Below, piece by piece: positions 12,329 to 21,609 of a DNA stretch of 64,000 nt (the stretch's first letter is position 1; every line of letters starts with the position of its first letter). The position numbers were made by a program, and so were the translations under genes. Source of the stretch: Anaerolineaceae bacterium UBA6073 (lineage in GTDB: Bacteria > Chloroflexota > Anaerolineae > Anaerolineales > Anaerolineaceae); contig DIXT01000033.1 in NCBI GenBank assembly GCA_002436085.1, positions 1-64,000 on the forward strand, in the 5' to 3' direction. A model generated the notes under the pieces. The model was not told the DNA's origin. It worked only from the letters and a program-made list of their open reading frames with translations, and did no database searches.

Positions 12329-13210
12329 ATGGAAACTGAAGCTCCGCTGTCGCTAACCTTTCACACGCTACCGGCTGCTTTTTGCGAGTTGGTTGTACCC
12401 AGCTTAGAGCAAAGCGAGGAGAAATACGCGCTGCCTTTGGGGCTTTGCATGCGGATTTTACCTGCGCGGCAAGCCGACCTACACAAGCTGCTGCTGGCGA
12501 GCATCAGCTCCCTGGAGGGAGCGCTGTGCGCGTCCGCCCTGCGCATAGCCTCTCACTATCTCATTGTGCAGTCCGAGCCTTTGTGCGAACCGGCTCTGGA
12601 ACTGCTCGCAAAATCCTTGGCGGAGCGCGGCGCGGTTCTGCCCGGTGTCACAGGTGTGATGGACGCCAGCGATTGCTTTGCCTGCTGCTGGCAAGCGGTT
12701 ACGGGGGCGGCGGGGGAATTGGAAATATGCCAACGGGCGTACGCCTTACGGGAAGTAAATCCTGTTCGAAAGCCCGTGGGAACCAAGCAACAAGCGCTGC
12801 CCGAACAAGCGCCGCTCATTCTCGCGTGGATCAACGCGATGAGCGCCGAAACGGCTTCTGGCAACCAGGCCGCCTGGACGCTGGAAGATGTCAGCGCTTG
12901 CATTCAGGATGGGGTGTTCTACCTATGGTGCGCGGGAGGTGAGCCGGCCGCAATGGCGTTCTATAACCGTCCCACGCGGCGTTCTGTTGCCATAAGCGGC
13001 GTTTATACCGCGCCCGAAAAACGCGGACAGGGCTTTGCCACCGCGCTGGTCGCAGGGATGTGCGCGCAGGCGCTAGCTGAAGGGCGCGAGTTTATCACGC
13101 TCTTTACCGACGTGGAAAACCCGGTCAGCAACGCGGTTTACAGGCGCGTCGGGTTTGAGGCTGTTTGCGATTACCATCAATTCATTTTTTGTCAGCAGAC
13201 ACCAGCGTAA
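12329..13210 (+). CDS. GNAT family N-acetyltransferase
   Basis: A 293-residue protein with a C-terminal GNAT domain. The acetyl-CoA pyrophosphate-binding loop is EKRGQGFATALVAGM near 231-245, preceded by the strand AISGVYTAP and followed by LFTDVENPVSNAVYRRVGFE near 259-278. The N-terminal 150 residues are unlike a catalytic GNAT domain and may be a degenerate second copy, as in other GNAT proteins of this length. Substrate is unknown. ATG 12329 is preferred over the overlapping TTG at 12326. It is separated from the downstream NAD(P)HX repair gene by 50 bases and may share its transcript. Confidence 0.8.
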   Translation: METEAPLSLTFHTLPAAFCELVVPSLEQSEEKYALPLGLCMRILPARQADLHKLLLASISSLEGALCASALRIASHYLIVQSEPLCEPALELLAKSLAERGAVLPGVTGVMDASDCFACCWQAVTGAAGELEICQRAYALREVNPVRKPVGTKQQALPEQAPLILAWINAMSAETASGNQAAWTLEDVSACIQDGVFYLWCAGGEPAAMAFYNRPTRRSVAISGVYTAPEKRGQGFATALVAGMCAQALAEGREFITLFTDVENPVSNAVYRRVGFEAVCDYHQFIFCQQTPA

Positions 13211-13260
13211 CCCAGCCGGGAGCAGCCGCGAAATGCAGTTAAGCTGCGGGAGGGAAGAAA

Positions 13261-14841
13261 ATGAGAACAATCGGGGCAAAAGAACAGCGTATCATTGAGG
13301 ATGAGGCCGCTGCGGCTGGTATCCCGGCGGGCGTGTTGATGGACCGCGCCGGGCGCGCGCTGGCGGAGCGAATTCTTGCCATGCAAGCTGAGTGCGGAGG
13401 CCCGGTCAGCATCCTGTGCGGTCCGGGCAACAACGGCGGAGACGGTTACGCGGCAGCCCGCGTTTTATTCGGAAATGTTCCTGAAATTAAAATATTTGAG
13501 CAAGCAGCCTCTCCGGTTGGCAGGGGAGCAGACGCAGAGGCAAACCGGGCTGCCTGCCTTCAGCTTGGGATGAAGCTACTGGGGGATGCGGAGTTTTTAA
13601 CCACGGCCGGAATTATCCTGGACGCAGTCTACGGCAGCGGTTTCCGGGCGGACCGAAACCCAAATCCGGCTTTTGTCGCGCTCAGCCAAAAAGTGGAGGT
13701 ATCCCGATGGCAGTTAGGCGCGTTTGTGCTCAGTGCGGATATCCCCTCCGGGGTGCAGGCGGATAACGGCGCATTCGGCGCGGGAGCGTTTCAGGCGGAT
13801 GAGACCCTGTGCTTCATCCTGCCGAAGACCGGGGCTTACAGCTACCCGGGGCGTGGATATGCCGGCCGGATTAGTGTGAACGACCTTGGCTTGAGTGAGG
13901 ATTTTATCAACGAAGTTTGGGAGAAGCACCAGTTTTGCACGCCCTCCGTGATAACAGAAAACGAAGTGCGCGCCTGGCGGCCAGTGCGGGCACAGGACAG
14001 CCACAAAGGCAGCTTTGGCAGGCTGGCAGTTCTGGCGGGCAGCGTGGGGCTGGCGGGCGCGGCAGTGCTCTGCGCGCGCGCGGCGGAAATGGGCGGGGTG
14101 GGGTACGTCGACCTGCTGGTACCTGAGGAGATTTACCCGGCGGTGCTTTCGGCTCTGCCCTCAGCGCTCAGTCAAGCTTTGCCCGCGGGAGCGGAGGCAA
14201 GGCTCGCCCTCTGGAAGGAAAAACTGCAAAGCTGCAGCGCGGCGCTGGTGGGGCCGGGGCTTGGCAAGCATCCCGACCTTGAAATGGTGATGGCAGCAAT
14301 CGCGTCTGCCCCGCGCCTGGTGTTGGACGCGGACGCGCTGAACCTGCTCGCCGCGCCTGAGAATCTGAAACGCGGGCGGGCAGCTCTGTTGGAACGAGTG
14401 AATCACGATCTGGAGCCCGCGGTGCTGACCCCGCACCCGGGCGAGTTCAGCCGGCTCTGCCCGGAATACGCACACATGGTGGCTCGGGACCGCATTGCCA
14501 GCGCGGGCGCGCTGGCAAAGATGACAAACAGCGCGGTGGTGTTAAAGGGGGCGGGCACGGTAGTCGCTTTCCCGGTTGAGGACTGCGATTGTGAGCTGTG
14601 GATCAATAGTTCCGGGAACGCGGGCATGGCAAAAGCTGGCTCGGGCGATGTGCTTTCCGGGCTGCTGGCTTCCTTCCTGGCGCAGAAACTGCCCTTGCGT
14701 GAGGCGGTGCTTTCCGCGGTGTACCTGCACGGGCTCTCGGCCGATTTACGCGCCTCTGAACTGACGGAGCGCGCGCTGACCCCCGAGGATACGCTTGCGG
14801 GGCTGCCCGCGGCTTTCCGGCAATGCGGCTGGGATAGGTAA
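13261..14841 (+). CDS. nnr: Bifunctional NAD(P)HX epimerase/dehydratase
   Basis: A 526-residue fusion of the two NAD(P)H-hydrate repair activities. The N-terminal YjeF_N epimerase domain (about 1-215) carries CGPGNNGGDGYAAARVLF near 52-69 and the acid in AGIILDAVYGSGF near 117-129. The C-terminal ADP- or ATP-dependent dehydratase domain (about 235-520, ribokinase-like) carries SFGRLAVLAGSVGLAGAA near 249-266, VLTPHPGEFSRL near 389-400 and the catalytic NAGMAKAGSGDVLSGLL near 453-469. Length agrees with other bifunctional Nnr proteins. GGGAGGGA just upstream of ATG 13261 supports the start. The end lies 31 bases from the glcD-like start. Confidence 0.95.
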   Translation: MRTIGAKEQRIIEDEAAAAGIPAGVLMDRAGRALAERILAMQAECGGPVSILCGPGNNGGDGYAAARVLFGNVPEIKIFEQAASPVGRGADAEANRAACLQLGMKLLGDAEFLTTAGIILDAVYGSGFRADRNPNPAFVALSQKVEVSRWQLGAFVLSADIPSGVQADNGAFGAGAFQADETLCFILPKTGAYSYPGRGYAGRISVNDLGLSEDFINEVWEKHQFCTPSVITENEVRAWRPVRAQDSHKGSFGRLAVLAGSVGLAGAAVLCARAAEMGGVGYVDLLVPEEIYPAVLSALPSALSQALPAGAEARLALWKEKLQSCSAALVGPGLGKHPDLEMVMAAIASAPRLVLDADALNLLAAPENLKRGRAALLERVNHDLEPAVLTPHPGEFSRLCPEYAHMVARDRIASAGALAKMTNSAVVLKGAGTVVAFPVEDCDCELWINSSGNAGMAKAGSGDVLSGLLASFLAQKLPLREAVLSAVYLHGLSADLRASELTERALTPEDTLAGLPAAFRQCGWDR

Positions 14842-14872
14842 ACGCGCGGCTTTTCGCTTACAATTGGCTGCG

Positions 14873-16453
14873 ATGCGCTTACAGGTTCAGACCCACACGG
14901 ACGAAATTCAACCCTACCTTGCGGATGAATCCAGCGCGGTTGGCCGCGCGGAGGGGATAATTTTTCCTCAAAATGAGGAGGAAATCCGCGAGGCTTTGCA
15001 GTTTTGCCGCCAACACGGCGTGCCCATCACCGTTCAGGGCGCGCGCACCGGCATCACCGGCGGGGCGGTTCCTTCTGGTGGGCAGGTCATCAACCTGAGC
15101 CGCTGCAGCCGGGCGCTGGGGATGGCCTGGGATGAAACCCACCAGCGCTTTTTATTGACCGTCCAGCCGGGCATGCTTTTCAGTCAGGTCCAGAAAGGGC
15201 TCGCGGAGAAGGAATTCAACACGGAGGGCTGGAGCGCGGAATCCCTGCGCGCCTACCGGCGTTTCTGCGCGGGCGGGCGCTGGTACTTCCCCGCCGACAT
15301 TACCGAAACCTCTGCCTCCATCGGGGGCATGGTTTCGACCAACGCCTCCGGAGCCAAATCTTACCTGTACGGACCGATGCGGTCGCACGTGGCAGGGCTG
15401 CGGGTGCTGCTGGCGGACGGTCGGTCTGTGTCGCTGCAGCGCGGGGAACAATTTGCGCATGACGGGGCATTTAGCCTAAGCCTGGAGGATGGCAGTTTCA
15501 TCAAAGGCAGGCTTCCGAGCTACCGCATGCCGCGTGTAAAAAATGCATCGGGGTACTACATCACGCCGGATATGGACCTGTTGGACCTGTTCATCGGGGC
15601 GGAAGGGACGCTGGGGATCGTTACCGAAATTACCATCGCGCTAGCGCCGGTACCAGCGCTGAGCTGGGGAATTCTGACTTTTTTTGAGGACAGTGCGCAC
15701 GCGCTTCTGTACGTCCAGGCGCTGAAGAGGCTAGAGGGTAAACAGAAACCCGCCGCCATCGAGTATTTTGACCGCGCCTGTCTTGAGATGATTCGCCGCG
15801 AGCAGATCGAAACGCACGCTCATCAGGGGCTGCCCTTGCTCCCGCCCGCGGAGGCAGTTTATACGGAGTTCCACCACGCGAGCCAGACGGATATGGACCA
15901 GTGCATGCGCTTGACGGCAGGGCTTCTGCAGAGCGCCGGCGCAGACCCTGGCGAAACCTGGATGGCAGTCACTCCGCAGGACCTGGACAAACTGATTGGC
16001 TTCCGCCACGCGGTGCCGGAGAGCATTAACCGCGTCATCGCCGAACGCAAACGCGATAATCCGGCCATCACCAAGCTGGGCACGGACATGGCGGTGCCCG
16101 ATGAGAAGCTGGAATGGGTGCTGGGGCTCTACTCAGGGTCAATCAGCGCGCTCGGGCTGGAAGGGCTCAAATTCGGGCATATCGGCGACAACCACCTGCA
16201 CGTCAATATTCTCCCGCGCAGCACGCAGGAGTACGACCAGGGCAAAGCGCTTTTTTTGGATTGGGCGCGCCAGATTATTGCCGCGGGCGGGACGGTCTCC
16301 GCGGAACACGGCATCGGTAAGCTGAAGACAGCCCAACTGTTGGCGATGTATGGGGAAGACGCTGTGGCGGAAATGCGCGCGTTGAAGCGCTGTTTAGATC
16401 CGCTGGGGCTGTTGAACCCCGGCAACATGTTCGCATGGGAGGGGGGCGCCTGA
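14873..16453 (+). CDS. glcD: FAD-binding 2-hydroxyacid (lactate/glycolate) dehydrogenase
   Basis: A 526-residue flavoprotein of the GlcD/D-lactate dehydrogenase group. The FAD-binding half has ITVQGARTGITGGAVPSGG near 49-67, SASIGGMVSTNASGAKSY near 147-164 and DLFIGAEGTLGIVTEITIA near 240-258. The substrate half ends with FGHIGDNHLHVNIL near 435-448, SAEHGIGKLKTAQLL near 476-490 and LDPLGLLNPGNMF. It is somewhat longer than typical GlcD or LctD (about 460-500). ATG 14873 fits the family start MRLQVQTHTDEI. It is followed after two bases by etfB and then by a ferredoxin-EtfA fusion, the same trio as LctD-LctB-LctC of acetogens, so lactate or another 2-hydroxyacid is the likely substrate, oxidised with NAD+ at the expense of reduced ferredoxin. 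Confidence 0.9.
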   Translation: MRLQVQTHTDEIQPYLADESSAVGRAEGIIFPQNEEEIREALQFCRQHGVPITVQGARTGITGGAVPSGGQVINLSRCSRALGMAWDETHQRFLLTVQPGMLFSQVQKGLAEKEFNTEGWSAESLRAYRRFCAGGRWYFPADITETSASIGGMVSTNASGAKSYLYGPMRSHVAGLRVLLADGRSVSLQRGEQFAHDGAFSLSLEDGSFIKGRLPSYRMPRVKNASGYYITPDMDLLDLFIGAEGTLGIVTEITIALAPVPALSWGILTFFEDSAHALLYVQALKRLEGKQKPAAIEYFDRACLEMIRREQIETHAHQGLPLLPPAEAVYTEFHHASQTDMDQCMRLTAGLLQSAGADPGETWMAVTPQDLDKLIGFRHAVPESINRVIAERKRDNPAITKLGTDMAVPDEKLEWVLGLYSGSISALGLEGLKFGHIGDNHLHVNILPRSTQEYDQGKALFLDWARQIIAAGGTVSAEHGIGKLKTAQLLAMYGEDAVAEMRALKRCLDPLGLLNPGNMFAWEGGA

Positions 16454-16455
16454 GC

Positions 16456-17268
16456 ATGGAGATTGTGGTGTGCGTCAAACAAGTTCCGGCCAGCACGCGC
16501 GTGCGCCTGAACCCGGCCACGAACACAATCGTGCGGGAGGGTATTGACATGATGCTCAATCCGTTCGACGCGTACGCGCTGGAAGAAGCGCTGCGCCTGA
16601 AGGAGAGCGCCGGAGGGCATGTCACGGTGCTCAGCATGGGCATCCACAGTGCGGCGGTGCTGCTGCGCCAGGCGCTCGCGCTGGGCGCGGACCGGGCGGT
16701 GCTGCTGAGCGATAAACGCTTTGCGGGCGCGGACACCCTGGCGACCGCGTACACGCTTGCAGCGGCTGTGCGCAAGCTCGGTGCGTGCGACCTGCTGCTG
16801 TGCGGCAGGCAGGCTGTGGATGGGGATACCGCGCAGGTCGGGCCTTCATTGGCGCAAAAGCTGGGAGTTCCGCACTTGAGCGCGGTCAGACGGGTGTGTG
16901 TCGCGAGCGCCCGGGAGCTGCTGTGCGAGAAGATGACGGACGAAGGCTACCTGGAGATCAGGCTGAGCCTGCCGGCGCTGTTGACGGTCGTCAAGGAGAT
17001 CAATATCCCGCGCTTCCTGAGCCTGAAAGGTTATCTGCAGGCCCGCGGAGCGGAGCTTGAAATCTGGGGGGCGGATGACCTGGACGTTGACCCCGCGCGG
17101 ATCGGGCTGGATGGTTCGGCCACCTGGGTGGTCTCTACCGCGGCCGCGGAGCGCCGAAAAGCCGGCAAAGAAATCCACGGCACATCGGACGAAGCAGCTG
17201 CTGCAATTCTGGGCACGCTCAGGCAGAAAGGCTTGAGCAAACCTGAAGCTGGAGACGCGCGTGGCTGA
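16456..17268 (+). CDS. etfB: Electron transfer flavoprotein beta subunit
   Basis: A 270-residue EtfB. Typical features are the start MEIVVCVKQVPAS, then MLNPFDAYALEEALRLKE near 31-48, VTVLSMG, ALGADRAVLLSD near 76-87, DLLLCGRQAVDGDTAQVGP near 111-129, the family segment KEINIPRFLSLKG and the acidic DDLDVDP near 209-215. In bifurcating ETFs this subunit binds the bifurcating FAD and NAD(H). ATG 16456 begins two bases after the glcD stop; an in-frame GTG-like start 21 bases earlier is less likely. The end overlaps the next gene by eight bases, which implies translational coupling and equal dosage. Confidence 0.93.
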   Translation: MEIVVCVKQVPASTRVRLNPATNTIVREGIDMMLNPFDAYALEEALRLKESAGGHVTVLSMGIHSAAVLLRQALALGADRAVLLSDKRFAGADTLATAYTLAAAVRKLGACDLLLCGRQAVDGDTAQVGPSLAQKLGVPHLSAVRRVCVASARELLCEKMTDEGYLEIRLSLPALLTVVKEINIPRFLSLKGYLQARGAELEIWGADDLDVDPARIGLDGSATWVVSTAAAERRKAGKEIHGTSDEAAAAILGTLRQKGLSKPEAGDARG

Positions 17269-18457
17269 GATTCGCGTCTTGATTGAAAAGTGCACTGGCT
17301 GCCGCAAATGCGTGCCTGCCTGCCCATACGGCGCGATCAGCATGGTCGGTAAAAAGGCGCTTATCTCCGAAGCCTGCGTGTTCTGCGGGGCGTGCGTGGA
17401 AGTCTGCCGTTTTGATGCAATCCTGCTGCGCACTGAACCGACGGAGCAGGCTGGCGCGCCGGAGAGCAGCGGAATCTGGGTCTTCGCGGAACAAAGTGAG
17501 GGCAAGCCGAAACCTGTGGTGCTGGAACTGCTGGGCGAAGCGCGGGCTTTGGCGCGGAAGAAGCCCGCAAAAGTCAGCGCAGTCTGGTTAGGACCGCCGG
17601 CGCCGGAGCAATTCCAGAGCCTTATCGCGCACGGGGCGGATGAGGTGCTGGCTGTCACGGACCCACGCCTGATGCGGCGCGACGAGCTGCTCTACCCGCA
17701 GGTGTTGGCGCGGCTTGCCGGCTTGCACAAACCGGAAATTTTTCTGTTCGGCGCGAGCGGCTTCGGGCGTTCCATCGCCCCGCGCGTGGCTTCGGCGCTG
17801 GATACCGGGCTGACCGCCGACTGCACCGGACTGGATATTGACCCCCAGAGTGGTTTGCTGCTGCAGACCCGGCCGGCTTTTGGGGGCAACTTGCTCGCTA
17901 CCATCCTCTGCCACAGCCGCCGTCCGCAGATGGCCAGCGTGCGTCCGAAAGTGATGCAGGCGCTGCCAGCGGATTACGCGAGGCAGGGCAGCGTGCGCTT
18001 TGAAGCCATGGACCTGAGCGGTCTACCCGGGTTGGAGATTGTGTCAGTTCGGAAGAACGCGCAGGATGGACCGGGGCTGGACAGCGCGGAAATTGTGGTG
18101 GGCATCGGGCGCGGGATTGGCAGCGCGCGCCGGGTGGAGCTCTACCGTCAGTTAGCGGCAAAGCTTGGGGCCGGGCTGGCGGCTTCGCGCGCGGTGGTGG
18201 ATTTGGGTTGGGCGGATTACGCTCACCAGGTCGGGCAGACCGGCATCACGATTGCCCCAAAGCTGTACCTGGCGTTTGGGATTTCGGGGTCGGTGCAGCA
18301 CATGGCAGGGTTGGCGGAAAGTGCTTATATTATTGCGGTGAACAAGGATGAAAACGCGCCGATTTTTATTGCGGCGGATGAACGCGTGAGGGCGGACTGC
18401 AATGAGGTGGCTGCCGCGCTGCTGAAGCATCTCGGCGAAGATTCGTTGCCCTCCTGA
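17261..18457 (+). CDS. etfA: ETF alpha subunit with N-terminal 2x[4Fe-4S] ferredoxin domain
   Basis: A 398-residue fusion. Residues 1-60 are a bacterial-type ferredoxin with two full cysteine motifs: C11, C14, C17, C21 and C39, C42, C45, C49. The EtfA part follows, ending in the FAD-binding domain with GISGSVQHMAGLAESAYIIA and VNKDENAPIFIAADERV near the C-terminus. An EtfA with such a ferredoxin extension is characteristic of the LctBCD lactate dehydrogenase and some caffeyl-CoA reductase complexes, where ferredoxin reacts with the complex. GTG 17261 overlaps the etfB end. It is the last gene before a large repeat array, and no terminator is obvious. Confidence 0.93.
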   Translation: MAEIRVLIEKCTGCRKCVPACPYGAISMVGKKALISEACVFCGACVEVCRFDAILLRTEPTEQAGAPESSGIWVFAEQSEGKPKPVVLELLGEARALARKKPAKVSAVWLGPPAPEQFQSLIAHGADEVLAVTDPRLMRRDELLYPQVLARLAGLHKPEIFLFGASGFGRSIAPRVASALDTGLTADCTGLDIDPQSGLLLQTRPAFGGNLLATILCHSRRPQMASVRPKVMQALPADYARQGSVRFEAMDLSGLPGLEIVSVRKNAQDGPGLDSAEIVVGIGRGIGSARRVELYRQLAAKLGAGLAASRAVVDLGWADYAHQVGQTGITIAPKLYLAFGISGSVQHMAGLAESAYIIAVNKDENAPIFIAADERVRADCNEVAAALLKHLGEDSLPS

Positions 18458-18463
18458 TATGTT

Positions 18464-19450
18464 GTCATCCTGAGTGTCAACGAAGGATCTTCCCTTTTTT
18501 TGTGAGATGCTTCGCCTGCGGCTCAGCATGACAAGCACTTGTCATTGCGATGCCTTAAAGAGCACAGGTCGCAGCGTGGCGATCCCCCTGGATTATCCCG
18601 TCATCGCGAGCGCAGCGCGGCGATCTCCCTGTTGGTCGGCAGGGAGATTGCCGCAGTCACTGGCGCACGCAAGCAGTCGCAAAGACGAATCCTGCGTCTT
18701 TTGCTTGTCATCCTGAGTGCCAACGAAGGATCTTTTCCCTTTTTTTGTGAGATGTTTCGCCTGCGGCTCAGCATGACAAGCACTTGTCATCGCAAAGCAC
18801 GAAGCGAACTTCCCACATATAGGGAGATCGCCACGCTGTGCTCGCGATGACGAATCAAATGACCAAGCAGCCTTCCTGTTGGTCGGCAGGGAGATTGCTT
18901 CAGTCGCTGGCGCACGCAAGCAGTCGCAAAGACGAATCCTGCGTCTTTTGCTTGTCATCCTGAGTGCCAACGAAGGATCTTCTCTCTTTTTTTGTGAGAT
19001 GCTTCGCCTTCGGCTCAGCATGACAAGCACTTGTCATCGCAAAGCACGCAGCGAACTTCCCACATATAGGGAGATCGCCACGCTGTGCTCGCGATGACGA
19101 ATCAAATGACCAAGCAGCCTTCCTGTTGGTCGGCAGGGAGATTGCTTTAGTCTCTGGCGCACGCAAGCAGTTGCAATGACGAATCCTGCGTCTTTTGCTT
19201 GTCATCCTGAGTGCTAACCAAAGATCTTTTCCCTTTTTCTACGAGATGCTTCGCCTGCGGCTCAGCATGACAAGCACTTGTCATCGCAAAGCACGCAGCG
19301 AACTTACCACAATCAGGGAGATTGCTTCAGTCGCTGGCGCACGCAAGCAGTTGCAATGACGAATCAAATGACCAAGCAGCTTTCCTGTTGGTCGGCAGGG
19401 AGATCGCTTCAGTCGCTGCGCACGCAAGCAGTCGTAATGACGCGCTTTTA
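18464..19450. repeat. Repeat array B (GTCATCCTGAG family)
   Basis: The gap after etfA is a tandem array with units of about 240 bp starting GTCATCCTGAGTG at 18464, 18717, 18954 and 19201. Each unit holds two palindromic elements. One has ends GTCATCCTGAG and CGGCTCAGCATGAC. The other runs from GTCATCGCAAAGCACG to GTGCTCGCGATGACG. A third module has GGTCGGCAGGGAGATTGC and GCGCACGCAAGCAGTCGCAA. Similar GTCAT-ended REP elements are common in Bacteroidota and Chloroflexota genomes. No gene is supported in this stretch. Confidence 0.82.
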
Positions 19451-19492
19451 CGAACGCAACGCGGCGTGTACTATGCATCCATGATATATAAA

Positions 19493-19520
19493 AAGCGGCT
19501 GCCACGATTGGCAGCCGCTT
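19493..19520 (-). terminator. Rho-independent terminator of the EF-G-like gene
   Basis: A perfect 12-bp stem, AAGCGGCTGCCA / TGGCAGCCGCTT, with a CGAT loop. Read on the minus strand it is followed by TTTATATATC. Confidence 0.85.
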
Positions 19521-19542
19521 GGAAATCTAAAACGAAAGAAGT

Positions 19543-21609
19543 TTATTCCTCTTCCTTAAGTTCTTTCTGACGGGCGTCGATAATTTCCTGCGCCAGGTGG
19601 GTCGGCACCAGATCGTAATGGTCGAATTCCATGCTAAAGTGCCCGCGTCCGCCGGTCATGGAGCGCAGAGTGGTGGTGTAGCGCAGCATTTCCGCCAGGG
19701 GCACCGTGGCGGTCACAACGGAACGACCTTTTTCCGTGTTCATGCCCTGCACGCGCGCGCGGCGGGTGTTCATGTCGCCCAGCACGTCGCCCATGTTCGC
19801 TTCGGGAACGACCACAGTCACTTTCATGATCGGCTCGTAGAGCACCGGGTTGGCATCTTTGAAGGCCAGCTTGAAGGCTTCGCGCCCGGCAATTTCAAAG
19901 GCGATAGGTTTCGAGTCTACCGGGTGTTCCTTGCCGTCTGTGATCGATACGCCTACGTTGTGTACCGGATAGCCTGCCACCGCGCCGTCCTTCATCACCG
20001 AACGAATACCTTTTTCAATCGGACCCATATAGCTGCTGGAAATGGCACCGCCGAAAACATCGTTGCTGAAGCTGAAGTCCTCATCCTTGATCGGGAAAAC
20101 TTTCAGGTGCACTTCGCCAAACTGTCCGGAACCGCCGGTTTGCTTCTTGTGGCGGTACATCGCGCTGGCTTCCTTGGTGATGTGCTCTTCGTACGGCACC
20201 TTGGGTTCCAGCAGGTTCATACTCATCTGGAACTTTTGCTCAGCGCGGCGGACTGCCACGTCGATGTGCTGGTCGCCCATCCCGAACAGCAGGGTCTGGC
20301 GGGTAGCGGGTTCCATGCGCCAGGTGAGGGTCAGGTCTTCTTCGCACAGGCGGGCAAGTGTGGTGCTCATCTTGGCAGCGTCGGACTGGGTCTTGGGGCT
20401 CACCGCGACCCGGTAGAGCGGGCTGGGGTATTCGGGCATGGGTAGGGTCAGGTTCTGCTCTTTGGTAGTGAGCGTATCGCCCGTTGTGGTCAGGTTCAAC
20501 TTGGCAACTGTACCAATATCACCGCTGTGAATGACAGAGACGGGCAGGTTTTCTTTGCCATATGGCACCTGCATCCCTGCCAGGCGTTCTTCTTCGCCTT
20601 TGTTAGCGTTCCATACGCGGGTATCCGAGCTCATTACACCGGAGAACACGCGGAAGAAAGTCTGTTTGCCCACAAAGGGGTCCGCGGTTGTTTTCCAGAC
20701 GTAGGCGGCGAGTGGGCCGGAATCCGACGGGGTCAGCTTAACATCACCCTTGGGAGATTTCGCGATGACCTCAGCGTGTTCGGAAGGGGATGGCGCAAGG
20801 CTGCTAAGCGCTTCCAGGAGAGGCGCTAAGCCGATCATATGACCACCGGCAGCTACCATGACCGGAATGACGTTGCTGACCTGCACAGCTTTGTGCAGCC
20901 CTTGCAGCGCTTCTTCCGTTGTCAGGTCGCCGTTTTCAAAGTACTTCTCAAGCAGCGAATCTTCGCCTTCGGCAGCCACTTCAATCAGTTTGAGGCGGGC
21001 TTCTTCGGCCTCTGCCTGGAATTCGGCCGGGATTTCCACGGCGGTCTTGCCTTCGCCCTGGTAGGCTTTCATGCTGATCAGATCAATGACACCTTTGAAA
21101 TCTGCTTTTTCACCCCAGGGAAGCTGCATGGGGATCAGGCGGTAGTCGGTTTGTTCCTGGACGGAAGCGAGCGCTTTTTGAAAGCTGGCGTTTTCGCGGT
21201 CCATCTTGTTAATCACCATGAACATGGGCAGGTTCAATTTTGCCGCGTAATTCATCGCGGTTTCTGTTCCCACTTCCACGCCGCCAACCGAATCGACCAG
21301 GATCAGGACGCTGTCTGCCACGCTCATGGCCGAGACCACTTCTCCGACGAAGTCCGAATATCCGGGGGTATCCAGCAGGTTAAACTTCAGGTCCTTGTAG
21401 ATTACCGGGATCACCGAAGTGAACAAGGATATCCCACGGCGGTGCTCTTCATCGTCGAAGTCTGAAACGGTTGTTCCGTCTTCGATTCTGCCGAGGCGGG
21501 TGGTGGCGCCGGTGAAGTGCAGGAACGCTTCGGTGAGCATGGTCTTGCCGGAGTTGCTGTGTGACGCAAGGACGATGTTGCGTACAGAGGCTGTCGAGAA
21601 TTCTTTCAT
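19543..21609 (-). CDS. fusA2: Elongation factor G-like GTPase (EF-G2 type)
   Basis: A 688-residue translational GTPase with the complete EF-G domain order. The P-loop SHSNSGKT at residues 16-23 departs from the AHIDAGKT of canonical EF-G, and switch I reads EEHRRGISL in place of the usual ERGITI. G3 is LLDTPGYSDF and G4 is VINKMD. Domain IV begins near YRHKKQTGGSGQFGEV, and the C-terminal domain V has NMGDVLGDMNTRRARVQGM. These P-loop and switch changes are typical of the EF-G2/EF-G-like subgroup, whose role is uncertain (auxiliary elongation or ribosome rescue have been suggested). ATG 21609 has AAGGAAGG upstream; frames further upstream have no family match. It is monocistronic, with its own terminator and a candidate promoter. 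Confidence 0.92.
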   Translation of the reverse strand: MKEFSTASVRNIVLASHSNSGKTMLTEAFLHFTGATTRLGRIEDGTTVSDFDDEEHRRGISLFTSVIPVIYKDLKFNLLDTPGYSDFVGEVVSAMSVADSVLILVDSVGGVEVGTETAMNYAAKLNLPMFMVINKMDRENASFQKALASVQEQTDYRLIPMQLPWGEKADFKGVIDLISMKAYQGEGKTAVEIPAEFQAEAEEARLKLIEVAAEGEDSLLEKYFENGDLTTEEALQGLHKAVQVSNVIPVMVAAGGHMIGLAPLLEALSSLAPSPSEHAEVIAKSPKGDVKLTPSDSGPLAAYVWKTTADPFVGKQTFFRVFSGVMSSDTRVWNANKGEEERLAGMQVPYGKENLPVSVIHSGDIGTVAKLNLTTTGDTLTTKEQNLTLPMPEYPSPLYRVAVSPKTQSDAAKMSTTLARLCEEDLTLTWRMEPATRQTLLFGMGDQHIDVAVRRAEQKFQMSMNLLEPKVPYEEHITKEASAMYRHKKQTGGSGQFGEVHLKVFPIKDEDFSFSNDVFGGAISSSYMGPIEKGIRSVMKDGAVAGYPVHNVGVSITDGKEHPVDSKPIAFEIAGREAFKLAFKDANPVLYEPIMKVTVVVPEANMGDVLGDMNTRRARVQGMNTEKGRSVVTATVPLAEMLRYTTTLRSMTGGRGHFSMEFDHYDLVPTHLAQEIIDARQKELKEEE

